Shown here: positions 1 to 8,841 of the stretch, piece by piece
How positions within the stretch are numbered: the stretch's first letter is position 1
Layout: each line of letters starts with the position of its first letter
Assembly (NCBI GenBank): GCA_049644265.1
Contig: JBARRO010000139.1
Coordinates: forward strand, 1 to 64,000
DNA length: 64,000 nt
Direction: 5' to 3'
Origin: JBARRO01 sp049644265
Lineage (GTDB): Bacteria > Bacteroidota > Ignavibacteria > UBA10030
The notes under the pieces: generated by a model
The model's database searches: none
Told to the model about the DNA's origin: nothing
Seen by the model: the letters and a program-made list of their open reading frames with translations, nothing else
Program-made: the position numbers and the translations under genes

Positions 1-150
1 CTCTATTCAGTGGGCGTGATAAAATCCGGCGTGGAAAAGAAGAAACCTCATCCAAATCCAGTCGCGAATCAGTTCGGCAGACTGGCGCAACAGTTCTTTG
101 ACTCTGACATTCTGATCGAACTCTTTCCTCGCGGCGCTTTAATCCAATGA
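1..150 (+). CDS. C-terminal fragment of an unidentified protein
   Basis: An open frame runs in from the left edge and stops at TGA 148-150, giving 49 residues that end in FPRGALIQ. Its residue mix looks protein-like, and it converges on the minus-strand gene that follows. I do not recognise the family. Bases 151-260 hold no gene; an imperfect hairpin (gcgacag 214-220 pairing with ctgtcgc 243-249) might end transcription from either side. The call rests on frame and context only. Confidence 0.4.
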   Translation, partial: LYSVGVIKSGVEKKKPHPNPVANQFGRLAQQFFDSDILIELFPRGALIQ

Positions 151-260
151 TCGGACCTCTCGCCAATAGCGCCCTCCGTTGTTCAGGAGTTGAACTCGCG
201 AACAGGATTCTGTGCGACAGTTCAACCTGCCTGCTGCAAAGGCTGTCGCCCAACCGGCTG

Positions 261-1265
261 CTAGTGATGGCCTTCGCCCTTGGCGTCGCGGGTCATCAGG
301 TCGTAGGTCGCTTGATGCGGATCTTTTCCTTCGAAAAGGACCTGATACACTTCGCTCGCCATTGGCATCTCCGTGTTGTGCTTGACTGCGAGCTCGTGAA
401 TGGACCTTGATGTCGCCACACCCTCGGCGACCATCACCATTTCCTTCAAAATATCGTCTAGCTTTCTTCCCTTCCCCAATTCTTCCCCCACAAACCGGTT
501 ACGGCTGTGTCGGCTCATGCACGTCACAATCAGGTCGCCGATTCCTGAAAGTCCCGCAAACGTAATCGGGAGAGCTCCCATCTTGACGCCAAGCCTGGTA
601 ATCTCGTAGACCCCGCGGGTCATGATGGCCGCTTTGGTGTTATCTCCGAAACCCGCGCCGTCGCTGATTCCCGCCGCGATGGCGATGACGTTCTTGATTG
701 CTCCACCCAATTCGACGCCCCGAATATCCTCGTTCACATAGACACGGAAATAGGGTGTCATGAATGCATCCTGAACGATTTTTGCCGTCTTCATTTTGAA
801 GGAAGCGGAGACGACCGCGGTTGGAATCTTCTTGCAGACCTCTTCGGCATGACTGGGCCCGGACAATATGGCAAGGTTTTCCCGTCGCTCATGCTGAAGG
901 ACATCGAGAAGGACCTCCGACATGGTCATGAGGGAGCGGTTCTCGATTCCCTTTGCCACGTTGCAGATAATCGTGTTTTCGAGGTCGAGGTCGGCGATTC
1001 GTTCAATGACCGAGCGAAGATACTGCGAAGGGACAGCCGCGACGATCATGTCCCGCTTGTGGCAGGAAGCTTGGATATCAGTAACAATGTTGAGGAGCGG
1101 AGGAAGGGCAAGCCCGGGAAGGAAGGTCGGATTTTCACGCCGTTCCTTCATGAGCTCTGCCTGGGCGGCCTTGTACGTCCAGAGGCTGACGTCGTGGCCT
1201 TTTTCAAGCAGGACGAGCGAGAGGGTTGTTCCCCAACTTCCGGCCCCAAGAACAGTCACCTTCAT
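261..1265 (-). CDS. gpsA: Glycerol-3-phosphate dehydrogenase [NAD(P)+]
   Basis: Makes sn-glycerol-3-phosphate from dihydroxyacetone phosphate, the backbone for phospholipids. At 334 residues it has the normal length. The N-terminal Rossmann motif GAGSWG is at residues 7-12. The conserved segment GGAIKNVIAIAAG carries the catalytic lysine, and LSGIGDLIVTC is the family signature in the C-terminal helical domain. It lies just downstream of plsY on the same strand, so the supply of glycerol-3-phosphate and its first acylation are probably co-expressed. The start MKVTVLG is preceded by an AGGAGGT-like site (tacctcct read on the minus strand). Nothing unusual. Confidence 0.96.
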   Translation of the reverse strand: MKVTVLGAGSWGTTLSLVLLEKGHDVSLWTYKAAQAELMKERRENPTFLPGLALPPLLNIVTDIQASCHKRDMIVAAVPSQYLRSVIERIADLDLENTIICNVAKGIENRSLMTMSEVLLDVLQHERRENLAILSGPSHAEEVCKKIPTAVVSASFKMKTAKIVQDAFMTPYFRVYVNEDIRGVELGGAIKNVIAIAAGISDGAGFGDNTKAAIMTRGVYEITRLGVKMGALPITFAGLSGIGDLIVTCMSRHSRNRFVGEELGKGRKLDDILKEMVMVAEGVATSRSIHELAVKHNTEMPMASEVYQVLFEGKDPHQATYDLMTRDAKGEGHH

Positions 1266-1360
1266 AGGAGGTATTCAGGTATGGTTCGTGTTACGGAAAA
1301 CGCGTGTTGGTTTAAACTCCGGATGGAGTCAAGGGTGTTGCTGGCCGGCAGGTTTGGGTG

Positions 1361-2041
1361 TCAGGAATCGATTGAGCTCTTGCTCGAGAATCCGTCGATT
1401 TTACTCTCGGTCCCCTCAAGCAAACGTCTGATGTTCTTACGGTGGGAATAGACGAGAAGAATTGCAACCCCCACGCTGAAGAAAACAAGCGTTTTATAGC
1501 TGTGGATCTCATCGGAGAGTATGTTGTGGCGAATAATCAAGGATAAGGGAAACGCCATCGCAGCGGCAATCGAGCCCAGGGAAACATACCGGAACGCGAA
1601 AAAGACTGCAAGAAATACGAGCACGGAGACGGCAAATTCCGTCGGGGCTATACCGATCAACATCCCCGCGGCTGCGGCGATGCCTTTTCCACCACGGAAG
1701 CCCGCGAAGACTGTCCATACGTGACCCACAATGGCCGCTCCCCCACAGATCATTTGAATGATCGTGAAATCATCGAACGGTGTGCGATTATAAAACGGGA
1801 GCGTCGGATCCCAGAACAGGCGTGCTACGATGGTTGTTGCAATGACGCCTTTCATCGTATCGATTACCAGAACAAACAGTCCGGATTTCCACCCGAGCAC
1901 GCGAAACACATTTGTCCCGCCGGCATTACCGCTGCCTTTCGTGCGGATGTCGAATCCATGTTTCCACTTTGACAGCATAATGCTTGTCGGAACCGAGCCA
2001 ACGATGTAGCTCAGGAGGACGACAATGACCATGTTGATCAT
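1361..2041 (-). CDS. plsY: Glycerol-3-phosphate acyltransferase PlsY
   Basis: Inner-membrane enzyme that transfers an acyl group from acyl-phosphate to glycerol-3-phosphate, the first step of phosphatidate synthesis. It has several hydrophobic helices and the family motifs GSGNAGGTN (around residues 36-44) and GFRGGKGIA. The second is the phosphate-binding glycine-rich loop. At 226 residues it is slightly longer than average because of a serine/lysine-rich C-terminal tail of about 20 residues. Followed about 95 bases later by gpsA. Confidence 0.95.
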   Translation of the reverse strand: MINMVIVVLLSYIVGSVPTSIMLSKWKHGFDIRTKGSGNAGGTNVFRVLGWKSGLFVLVIDTMKGVIATTIVARLFWDPTLPFYNRTPFDDFTIIQMICGGAAIVGHVWTVFAGFRGGKGIAAAAGMLIGIAPTEFAVSVLVFLAVFFAFRYVSLGSIAAAMAFPLSLIIRHNILSDEIHSYKTLVFFSVGVAILLVYSHRKNIRRLLEGTESKIDGFSSKSSIDS

Positions 2042-2134
2042 GCGGAATGCTCTTTCGGCCTGGTGATGGTGAGAAAACGAGTGCGTTAAGTATAGGAACT
2101 TCGGGGGGCAAAATCAAGCGCAAAACAGAACGGG

Positions 2135-2854
2135 TCAACCACGTGCCAATTTTTGCCGGCGTTCGAGGATTTGACCTCCCACTTCGAGGTCCTCGGGCGT
2201 TGTAATCTTGATGTTGTCGTAACTGCCCTCAACAATGCGCACTTTCACACCCGTACGCTCAACGAGGGCAGCTTCGTCCGTCGAAACGAATCTGTCCTTC
2301 TTTGCTTTCTCAAAAGCTTTCAGAATGATCGACGCTTTGAACGCCTGCGGCGTCTGCACAAGCCACAGCGCGGTCCGGTCGAGCGTCTGGTCGAAGAATC
2401 CTCCGCCGTTGGAACGCCGAATGGTGTCCTTGGGTTGGACGGCGAGCACTGCAGCACCGTATTCCTTGCAGTTTTTGATGAGATGACTGATTCGTTGAGG
2501 CTCGATGAACGGTCGGACGCCGTCGTGAACCAGCACGATGTCGGAATCCTTGAGGACGAGCTTGTTGAGGACGTTCGCCACGGAGTCCTGCCGCCGGACT
2601 CCTCCGACAACAACCCTCCCCACTTTGTGAAGGCGGTTGTGCGAGATAATGGATTCCATTTCCACAATGGCAGATTCCGGGACCGCCACCGCAATCTCGT
2701 CGACGTCGGGACAATTCTCGAACTGCCGGATGGTGTGGACGATGATCGGTTTTCCGTGCAGCTGGAGGAATTGTTTTCTTACAGCCCCTCCAATGCGGGA
2801 ACCGGAACCGGCCGCCGGGATGATGACGTAGATTTTGGGACGGGAACGAGGCAT
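2135..2854 (-). CDS. ispD: 2-C-methyl-D-erythritol 4-phosphate cytidylyltransferase
   Basis: Third enzyme of the MEP isoprenoid pathway: CTP plus methylerythritol phosphate gives CDP-methylerythritol. The nucleotide-binding loop PAAGSGSRIG followed by KQF lies near the N-terminus; VHDGVRPF and the late STDEAALVE are further IspD signatures. I start at the ATG at 2854 (MPRSRPK), which leaves 239 residues, the usual size. The frame stays open 54 bases upstream, but that extension has no family similarity and covers an inverted repeat. A GGGAG ribosome-binding site sits inside one arm of that repeat. No ispF is adjacent. Confidence 0.94.
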   Translation of the reverse strand: MPRSRPKIYVIIPAAGSGSRIGGAVRKQFLQLHGKPIIVHTIRQFENCPDVDEIAVAVPESAIVEMESIISHNRLHKVGRVVVGGVRRQDSVANVLNKLVLKDSDIVLVHDGVRPFIEPQRISHLIKNCKEYGAAVLAVQPKDTIRRSNGGGFFDQTLDRTALWLVQTPQAFKASIILKAFEKAKKDRFVSTDEAALVERTGVKVRIVEGSYDNIKITTPEDLEVGGQILERRQKLARG

Positions 2855-2856
2855 AC

Positions 2857-2923
2857 TAGTGCCGCTCCCAATAAGTAAGATTGTATCTGGTAACATTGAG
2901 AAGTACAAATTGGAGCGGCACTA
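2857..2923. repeat. Perfect 12-base inverted repeat upstream of ispD
   Basis: tagtgccgctcc at 2857-2868 is exactly complementary to ggagcggcacta at 2912-2923, with a 43-base loop. The proximal arm contains the likely ispD ribosome-binding site and ends 3 bases before its ATG. A related word, ggtggcactagc, recurs near 2973. The structure could act in the leader RNA, or be a small repetitive element; the sequence does not decide. Confidence 0.6.
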
Positions 2924-3015
2924 CTGCCTTTTTTGAATAGGCTTTAGTATGAACCACAAGATTACTTTCTAGAGGTGGCACTAGCAGGATATTGAAGAAA
3001 CCTTTTCTTTTTTAT

Positions 3016-3046
3016 CCACGAAGGTCACGAAGGAACACCAAGGAAT
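3016..3046. repeat. cacgaaggtcacgaagg-type intergenic repeat
   Basis: Short tract built on the word cacgaagg, in the gap between queA and ispD. The same word family recurs near 31640, 31730, 39090, 39860, 39950 and 47690. No coding potential. Confidence 0.6.
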
Positions 3047-3100
3047 GAATTTTGTCCAAATTCAAAACACGTGGCACTTATTTTCTTTTTCAACAACCTG

Positions 3101-4138
3101 TTAGAGAATCATCATCGCATCGCCGTAGCTGTAAAACCGATACCCTTCCTTGATTGCCCGTTTGTATGCGCGCGTGACCAGGTCGTGACCGCCGAATGCA
3201 CTGACGAGCATCATGAGCGTCGATTCCGGCAGGTGGAAGTTTGTAATCAACCGGTCAGCGACCTTGAAATCATACGGGGGGAAGATGAACTTGTCCGTCC
3301 AGCCTTTGGCAGGTTTGACGTGGCCGTCGGAGGTCACGCTTGACTCCACCGCACGGCAAGCCGTGGTGCCGACGACAAACACGTTATGCTTTGAGTCGAT
3401 GGTTTTGTTGATCAGGTTGGCCGATTCCTGAGATATTTCGAAATATTCGGAATCCATTTTGTGTTTCGTGAGGTCTTCAACTTCTACTGCACGGAACGAA
3501 CCGAGTCCCACATGCAGAACGACGGGAGCGACTTTCACCCCTTTCGATTCGACTTTCCTCAGCAGTTGCTTGGTGAAATGGAGTCCGGCCGTTGGGGCTG
3601 CGACCGCACCCAGAACTCGCGCATACACCGTCTGATAATTCTCTTTGTCCTTGCTCGTCGGCTCCCGTTTGATATAATAGGGCAGCGGCGTCAGACCGAT
3701 GCGCTCGATGATCTTGAAGAAGTCGCCCTTGTGATTGAACCGGACCGTCCTGCCGCGGGATGTGGTGTTGTCAATCACTTCACACCAGAGCTTCCCGTCA
3801 TCGAAAAAGATTTTGTTCCCGATGCGGACTTTTCTTGCAGGATCAACGATGACGTCCCAGATGTTTTCCTCGGCATTGAGCTCGCGCAGGAGAAAGACCT
3901 CGATCTTTGCATTCGTCTTTTCTTTCTTGCCAAAGAGCCGTGCCTGGAACACCTTCGTCTCGTTGACGACAAGGCAGTCGCCTTTCGCGAAGTATTCGAT
4001 AACCTCGTGGAACCTCCGGTCGATCATCGATTCGTCCGCACGGTTGATGACCATCATCCGCGCGTGATCTCTCGGATGAACCGGGTGCTTGGCGATGAGG
4101 TTACGCGGGAGTGGATATTTGAAATCAGAGAGCTTCAT
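3101..4138 (-). CDS. queA: tRNA preQ1(34) S-adenosylmethionine ribosyltransferase-isomerase
   Basis: Transfers and isomerises the ribosyl part of SAM onto preQ1 at the wobble base of tRNAs, making epoxyqueuosine. At 345 residues it matches the family. It begins MKLSDFKYPLPRNLIAKHP, a typical QueA N-terminus. AAPTAGLHFT, VLHVGLGSF and FHLPESTLMMLVSAFGG are diagnostic family segments. No Shine-Dalgarno sequence precedes the ATG. Instead a TATTATA stretch lies about 10 bases upstream, followed by a repeat tract, so leaderless or SD-independent translation is possible. No tgt is adjacent. Confidence 0.96.
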   Translation of the reverse strand: MKLSDFKYPLPRNLIAKHPVHPRDHARMMVINRADESMIDRRFHEVIEYFAKGDCLVVNETKVFQARLFGKKEKTNAKIEVFLLRELNAEENIWDVIVDPARKVRIGNKIFFDDGKLWCEVIDNTTSRGRTVRFNHKGDFFKIIERIGLTPLPYYIKREPTSKDKENYQTVYARVLGAVAAPTAGLHFTKQLLRKVESKGVKVAPVVLHVGLGSFRAVEVEDLTKHKMDSEYFEISQESANLINKTIDSKHNVFVVGTTACRAVESSVTSDGHVKPAKGWTDKFIFPPYDFKVADRLITNFHLPESTLMMLVSAFGGHDLVTRAYKRAIKEGYRFYSYGDAMMIL

Positions 4139-4155
4139 GAGGGGGATATAATAGT

Positions 4156-4225
4156 TGCGAGTTGGTGGTTTAGAGTTTTGAGTTTGGAGTTCAAAGTTTA
4201 AAGTTTAAGGTTTGAAGTTTCTGAC
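4156..4225. repeat. Degenerate gagttt/aagttt repeat tract
   Basis: A run of imperfect units of the type gagttt, gaagttt and aaagttt between queA and ppdK. The tract starts about 20 bases before the queA ATG. Similar tracts occur near 22170, 30570, 42240, 46820, 54540 and 61660. Confidence 0.7.
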
Positions 4226-4246
4226 TTCTGAATCCTGATCTGATTG

Positions 4247-4282
4247 CCTGCCTGCTCCGCTTGTTGAGGCGAAGCAGGCAGG
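4247..4282 (-). terminator. Palindrome after ppdK, possible terminator or REP-like element
   Basis: cctgcctgctccgc (4247-4260) pairs with gcgaagcaggcagg (4269-4282) with one G-U or mismatched position and an 8-base loop. It lies 22 bases past the ppdK stop. There is no U-run, so it may be an RNA-stabilising hairpin or a dispersed palindromic repeat rather than a true intrinsic terminator. Confidence 0.45.
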
Positions 4283-4303
4283 AATCACGATGATTCATCT
4301 CGC

Positions 4304-7060
4304 TTACTTCTTACGTTTCGCGGCCTTCGGTTTCGTCGCCTTCCCGTCGTTCTTCAGGGCTGCTCGTGCAGCGGCAAGCCGTGCGATCGGTACGCGGAAC
4401 GGCGAGCAGCTGACGTAGTTCAGGCCAATGATGTGGCAGAACTCCACGCTCGAAGGATCTCCGCCATGCTCGCCACAGATTCCGAGCTTGATCTTCGGGT
4501 TGGTCGACCTTCCTTTTTCAACCGCGATACGCATCAGTTTGCCGACTCCGTCGCGGTCCAGAACTTCGAACGGATCCTTCGGATAGATTTCCTTTTCCAC
4601 ATACGGGATAAGAAATCTTCCGGCGTCGTCCCGGCTTACGCCGAGAGTCGTTTGCGTCAGGTCGTTCGTGCCAAAGCTGAAGAACTCTGCAACCGTGGCA
4701 ATTTCATCTGCCGTCAGGGCGCCACGCGGAATTTCGATCATCGTCCCGACGAGGTATTTGAACTTCACGCCTTTTTCCTTCATCACCGCCTCAGCCACAT
4801 CGCGGACAATCTTCGCCTGATGCTGCAACTCCTTGATGTGTCCAACGAGAGGAATCATCACTTCCGGCTCAACGTCAATCCCCTTTTTCTGCGTGTCGGC
4901 TGCGGCCTCAAATATGGCGCGCGCCTGCATTTCGGAGATTTCCGGATAGATGATCCCGAGCCGGCAACCGCGGAAGCCGAGCATCGGGTTGAACTCGTGC
5001 AGAGACTCAACCCGCTGTTTTACCTTCTCGTATGAAATGCCAATCTGGCTTGCAAGCTCCCGCTGTGGTTTCTCTTCGTGCGGGAGAAATTCATGCAGAG
5101 GCGGATCAATCGTCCGGATAGTCACCGGCCGACCGTTCATGACTTCAAAGATTCCGGCAAAGTCCTTCCGCTGCAGCGGCAGAAGCTTTGCCAGGGCTGC
5201 TTTCCGCTGTTCGGTCGTGTCCGCGAGAATCATTTCCCGCATGGGGCCGATCTTTCCTTCGCCGAAGAACATGTGCTCCGTCCTGCAGAGGCCGATACCT
5301 TCGGCTCCGAACGCGGAGGCATTCGCGGCCTGGTCGGGCTGGTCTGCATTCGTTCGGATACGGAGTCGACGATACTTATCCGCCCATTGCATGATCTTGT
5401 CGAATTCCCGGTACACAGGAGCGTCCTTCGGGTTGAGTGTCTTGTCCACCAGCACCTGAAGGACTTCTGACGGCTTGGTGTTCACCTTTCCAACGAGAAC
5501 CTGGCCAGTCGTTCCATCGATCGAGATCCAGTCCCCTTCCTTTACCATCTTTCCGTTGGCTCCCATGGTTCTCTTGGTGTAATCAATCTCGAGCTCGCCA
5601 CATCCTGCCACGCAAACTTTTCCCATCTGGCGCGCAACGAGAGCCGCGTGGGAGGTCATGCCGCCGCGGGCGGTAAGAATTCCTTCAGCTGCATCCATCC
5701 CTTTGATGTCCTCCGGAGAAGTCTCGATGCGGGTCAGGATGACCTTTTCTCCGCGCTTCGCCCATTCCTCGGCGTCATGCGCGTTGAACACAACCCTGCC
5801 TGTTGCAGCGCCGGGGCCTGCATTGAGCCCCTTTGCCAGGAGTCGCCCTCCCTTGATCGCCGACTCTTTTTCCTTGAGGTCGAAGATCGGCCGCAGCAGC
5901 TGGTTGAGTTGATCAGGCTCGATACGGAGAAGAGCCTCGCGGTCCGAGATGAGCTTTTCCTCAACCATATCGACGGCAATCTTGATCGCGGCGAAGGCTG
6001 TCCGCTTTCCCGCGCGACATTGAAGCATGAACAGCTTCCCTTGCTGGATCGTGAACTCGATATCCATCATGTCGCGGTAGTGCTTTTCCAGGGTCTGGCG
6101 GTTCTTCTCGAGTTGTTTGTAGATGGGGGGATTGTCCTTCGCCAATCTCGACATGGGAAGCGGAGTACGAATCCCGGCCACGACGTCTTCACCCTGGGCA
6201 TTCATGAGGTATTCACCGTAGAACACGTTCTCGCCGGTGGCGGCATCGCGCGTAAAGGCGACTCCGGTTCCGGAATCTTCTCCCATATTGCCAAACACCA
6301 TTGTCTGGACGTTCACTGCCGTTCCCCACGACTCGGGGATGTCATAGAGTTTCCGATAGGCAATTGCCCGGTCGTTCATCCATGAACCAAACACGGCTCC
6401 GATTGCTCCCCAGAGCTGGTCGTACGAATTTTCCGGGAAATCGCTCCCCGCTTTCTCCTTGATGGCTTTTTTAAAGAGAACAACCAGGTTCTTCAGGTCT
6501 GCCGCCGTGAGATCGGTGTCGAGCTTCACGCCGCGCTCTTTTTTCATATGCTCGATAATCTCTTCGAACGGATCGATCGCATCTTTTCCGACGGGCTTGA
6601 GGCCGAGGACGACGTCCCCATACATTTGAACGAACCGTCGGTAGGAGTCGTATGCAAAGCGCTCATTTTTCGTCTTTGCGATGATCCCGGCGACCGTCTT
6701 GTCGTTCAAGCCCAGGTTGAGAATCGTATCCATCATCCCCGGCATTGAGGCGCGTGCACCGGACCGAACAGAAACGAGCAACGGGTTGGCGGGATCGCCG
6801 AATTTCATCCCCATCGCCTTTTCAACTTTCACGAGTGCAGCCGCGACTTCTTTTTCCAGGGACTTCGGGTATTTCTGCTTGTTCGCATAGTACGCGGTGC
6901 ACACTTCGGTGGTAATGGTAAATCCCGGAGGGACCGGCAAGCCGATGTTGGTCATCTCGGCGAGGTTTGCACCTTTTCCGCCGAGGAGGTTCTTCATTTC
7001 TGCTTTCCCTTCGGCCTTGCCGCTGCCGAAGAAGTAGACATATTTCGCTGATTTCGCCAT
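4304..7060 (-). CDS. ppdK: Pyruvate, phosphate dikinase
   Basis: Interconverts pyruvate, ATP and phosphate with PEP, AMP and pyrophosphate, linking glycolysis and gluconeogenesis. Domain order: N-terminal ATP-grasp (GGKGANLAEM near the start), central swivelling domain with the phosphorylated histidine in GGMTSHAALVARQMG, and C-terminal TIM-barrel PEP site with GICGEHGGDP and a catalytic cysteine in NYVSCSPFRVP. I take the ATG at 7060 (MAKSAKYVYFFG), giving 918 residues and a GGAAAGGAAG ribosome-binding site. The frame stays open 165 bases further but that overlaps the upstream gene and has no family match. The lysine-rich C-terminus (KPKAAKRKK) is unremarkable. Confidence 0.96.
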   Translation of the reverse strand: MAKSAKYVYFFGSGKAEGKAEMKNLLGGKGANLAEMTNIGLPVPPGFTITTEVCTAYYANKQKYPKSLEKEVAAALVKVEKAMGMKFGDPANPLLVSVRSGARASMPGMMDTILNLGLNDKTVAGIIAKTKNERFAYDSYRRFVQMYGDVVLGLKPVGKDAIDPFEEIIEHMKKERGVKLDTDLTAADLKNLVVLFKKAIKEKAGSDFPENSYDQLWGAIGAVFGSWMNDRAIAYRKLYDIPESWGTAVNVQTMVFGNMGEDSGTGVAFTRDAATGENVFYGEYLMNAQGEDVVAGIRTPLPMSRLAKDNPPIYKQLEKNRQTLEKHYRDMMDIEFTIQQGKLFMLQCRAGKRTAFAAIKIAVDMVEEKLISDREALLRIEPDQLNQLLRPIFDLKEKESAIKGGRLLAKGLNAGPGAATGRVVFNAHDAEEWAKRGEKVILTRIETSPEDIKGMDAAEGILTARGGMTSHAALVARQMGKVCVAGCGELEIDYTKRTMGANGKMVKEGDWISIDGTTGQVLVGKVNTKPSEVLQVLVDKTLNPKDAPVYREFDKIMQWADKYRRLRIRTNADQPDQAANASAFGAEGIGLCRTEHMFFGEGKIGPMREMILADTTEQRKAALAKLLPLQRKDFAGIFEVMNGRPVTIRTIDPPLHEFLPHEEKPQRELASQIGISYEKVKQRVESLHEFNPMLGFRGCRLGIIYPEISEMQARAIFEAAADTQKKGIDVEPEVMIPLVGHIKELQHQAKIVRDVAEAVMKEKGVKFKYLVGTMIEIPRGALTADEIATVAEFFSFGTNDLTQTTLGVSRDDAGRFLIPYVEKEIYPKDPFEVLDRDGVGKLMRIAVEKGRSTNPKIKLGICGEHGGDPSSVEFCHIIGLNYVSCSPFRVPIARLAAARAALKNDGKATKPKAAKRKK

Positions 7061-7083
7061 GGTACACTGCTTCCTTTCCGAGT

Positions 7084-7785
7084 TCAGGTTACTTTGCTTT
7101 TGACCGATTGATGAACTTCCCGCAAGAACATCGTTGCGAGGTTTGTTGAAACACTCTCTTTCGGCGCCCGTTCGGGGTGCCACTGGACGAGCATAAGGAA
7201 CGGCATCCCTTCTTTTATCGCCCACTCCGCTGCCTCAATCACACCGTCCCCTGATTGAGCAGACGGAACCAGGCCCCTTCCGAGCTTCTCCACCGCCTGG
7301 TGATGGTAGGAATTCACTTGTTCGACAATTCCCGTTGTCATGATGCGAAGCAATGAATGGGGAGCAACGGTGACAGCGTGACGCGTTTCGTTTCCCTTTG
7401 GGCTTGAATGATTCTCGAAACCTTCCGACGCCAGATCGACGTGGAGGGTGCCGCCCAGATACACGTTCATGACCTGCATCCCGCGGCAGATTCCCAGGAT
7501 TGGCAGGTCTGCGTTCAAAGCTTTCTCGATGAGAGCAAATTCAAATTCATCGCGCCGCTCATCCACCCCTTGAGTCTTCGGCAGCAATTCCTGTCTGCCA
7601 TAGTTCACGGGGTGCACGTCTCCGCCTCCTGTCAGGACAAGTCCGTCAAGAGCAGAAACGGATTCAGCGGATGGGGCATCCTGGGACAACTTGTCGATCT
7701 TGATCCCAGGATCCACAGAGTGGATCCACTCGACATATTGCCGGAATTTGTCTTCGTTACGCGTATCGGTGATCCCAATCTTCAT
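7084..7785 (-). CDS. Class I glutamine amidotransferase-like hydrolase (peptidase C26)
   Basis: Resembles gamma-glutamyl-gamma-aminobutyrate hydrolase (PuuD) and related gamma-glutamyl hydrolases. The nucleophile elbow GICRG puts the catalytic Cys at residue 100; WHPE near residue 205 supplies the His and Glu of the triad; LTGGGDVHP is the oxyanion-side motif. Start chosen at ATG 7785 (MKIGITD), with AGGTAG 8 bases upstream. The frame also opens at a TTG 9 bases earlier. It sits tightly between lpxK and ppdK, so it is probably co-transcribed with the lipid A genes. Substrate unknown: polyamine, folate or peptide gamma-glutamyl bonds are all possible. Confidence 0.8.
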   Translation of the reverse strand: MKIGITDTRNEDKFRQYVEWIHSVDPGIKIDKLSQDAPSAESVSALDGLVLTGGGDVHPVNYGRQELLPKTQGVDERRDEFEFALIEKALNADLPILGICRGMQVMNVYLGGTLHVDLASEGFENHSSPKGNETRHAVTVAPHSLLRIMTTGIVEQVNSYHHQAVEKLGRGLVPSAQSGDGVIEAAEWAIKEGMPFLMLVQWHPERAPKESVSTNLATMFLREVHQSVKSKVT

Positions 7786-7794
7786 AGAATGCAA

Positions 7795-8838
7795 CTACCT
7801 CTTGTTCAAAACCCTTGATAACGCACTCGTCAGAACTTCATCGCCTGCAATGAATGCTTGTTGTATCTCCACATAGAAAATCGGAAATTTCTCGAGAAAC
7901 GATTCCCCCGAACTTCCGCGCAACCGGCTCACATCTTTTTCCGTTGTCACGAACGCCTTCGTGTCCGCTCGTCCTGTCAGCTCTGCAATATCGTCCTTCG
8001 AATACCAATGATGGTCCGGATACGTATAGTGCCTCACGACATCCAGGCCCATCTCTTTGAGTATCGTATCGAAGGATTGCGGCCGCCCAATCCCGGAAAA
8101 GGCGACGACGCGTTGTCCCTTAAGCTTCTCCAATTGCCAAACTTCATTCGAGGATGCCCTTCGAACGGCCTTGAATCTCGTTTGGACACCAACCATTCGA
8201 CTGCCGGCCTGGGATGCGAGTTTGGCACTGGCCTTCTCAAAATGGCTCTTGTCGTTGCATTGTGAAAGAACGACGATGTCTGCTCTCCTTAATGACGAGG
8301 GCGGCTCACGTCGGTTCCCTGCCGGCAAGAGAAAATCACCTGCAAGAGCATCGTCCGCGGTCACGAGGACAATATCGAGATCCCTTCGAAGATACCGATG
8401 CTGAAATCCGTCATCGAGGACAATGAGCGAAACCCCGAAATCTGCGACAACATTCCGCGCAGCGCGCACTCTGTCCTCGTCGACCGCGACCACAACGCCC
8501 TGAAGTTTTTCCGCCAACTGAGCCGGTTCATCCCCCGCCGTCCACGCTTCGGCGCAACGCTGAGCACCATTGCTGACAACCACATACCCTCTGGTTCTTC
8601 GCCCGTATCCCCTGCTCAGCACAGCAATTTTTTGTTTTGACGACGCGAGCCTGGACACGATCAGCTCCACGAATGGTGTCTTTCCGGTGCCGCCCACGGA
8701 GAGGTTACCCACTGAAACGACGGGAACGCCTGCATCGGCAACCCGGAATATCCCGATTTCAAAGAACCAGTTGCGAAGTGCGACTCCCACTCCGTACAGG
8801 AGCGACAGCGGAACGAGAAGAATGCGGAGTCGATTCAC
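7795..8838 (-). CDS. lpxK: Tetraacyldisaccharide 4'-kinase
   Basis: Inner-membrane kinase that phosphorylates the 4' position of the lipid A disaccharide, directly after LpxB in the Raetz pathway. The P-loop VGNLSVGGTGKTP is followed by the LpxK-specific LSRGYGRR, and ILDDGFQHRYLRRDLDIVL is the family signature containing the catalytic Asp. At 347 residues it has normal length. The start codon is GTG. It begins 3 bases after the lpxB stop, so the two are surely co-expressed. An N-terminal hydrophobic segment fits a membrane anchor. Confidence 0.96.
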   Translation of the reverse strand: MNRLRILLVPLSLLYGVGVALRNWFFEIGIFRVADAGVPVVSVGNLSVGGTGKTPFVELIVSRLASSKQKIAVLSRGYGRRTRGYVVVSNGAQRCAEAWTAGDEPAQLAEKLQGVVVAVDEDRVRAARNVVADFGVSLIVLDDGFQHRYLRRDLDIVLVTADDALAGDFLLPAGNRREPPSSLRRADIVVLSQCNDKSHFEKASAKLASQAGSRMVGVQTRFKAVRRASSNEVWQLEKLKGQRVVAFSGIGRPQSFDTILKEMGLDVVRHYTYPDHHWYSKDDIAELTGRADTKAFVTTEKDVSRLRGSSGESFLEKFPIFYVEIQQAFIAGDEVLTSALSRVLNKR

Positions 8839-8841
8839 TTG

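Noticed and set aside
3068..3095. Sigma-54-like promoter (tggcac...) upstream of the queA 3' region
   Set aside because: The tggcac word lacks a proper -12 element at the required spacing and points at no gene start.
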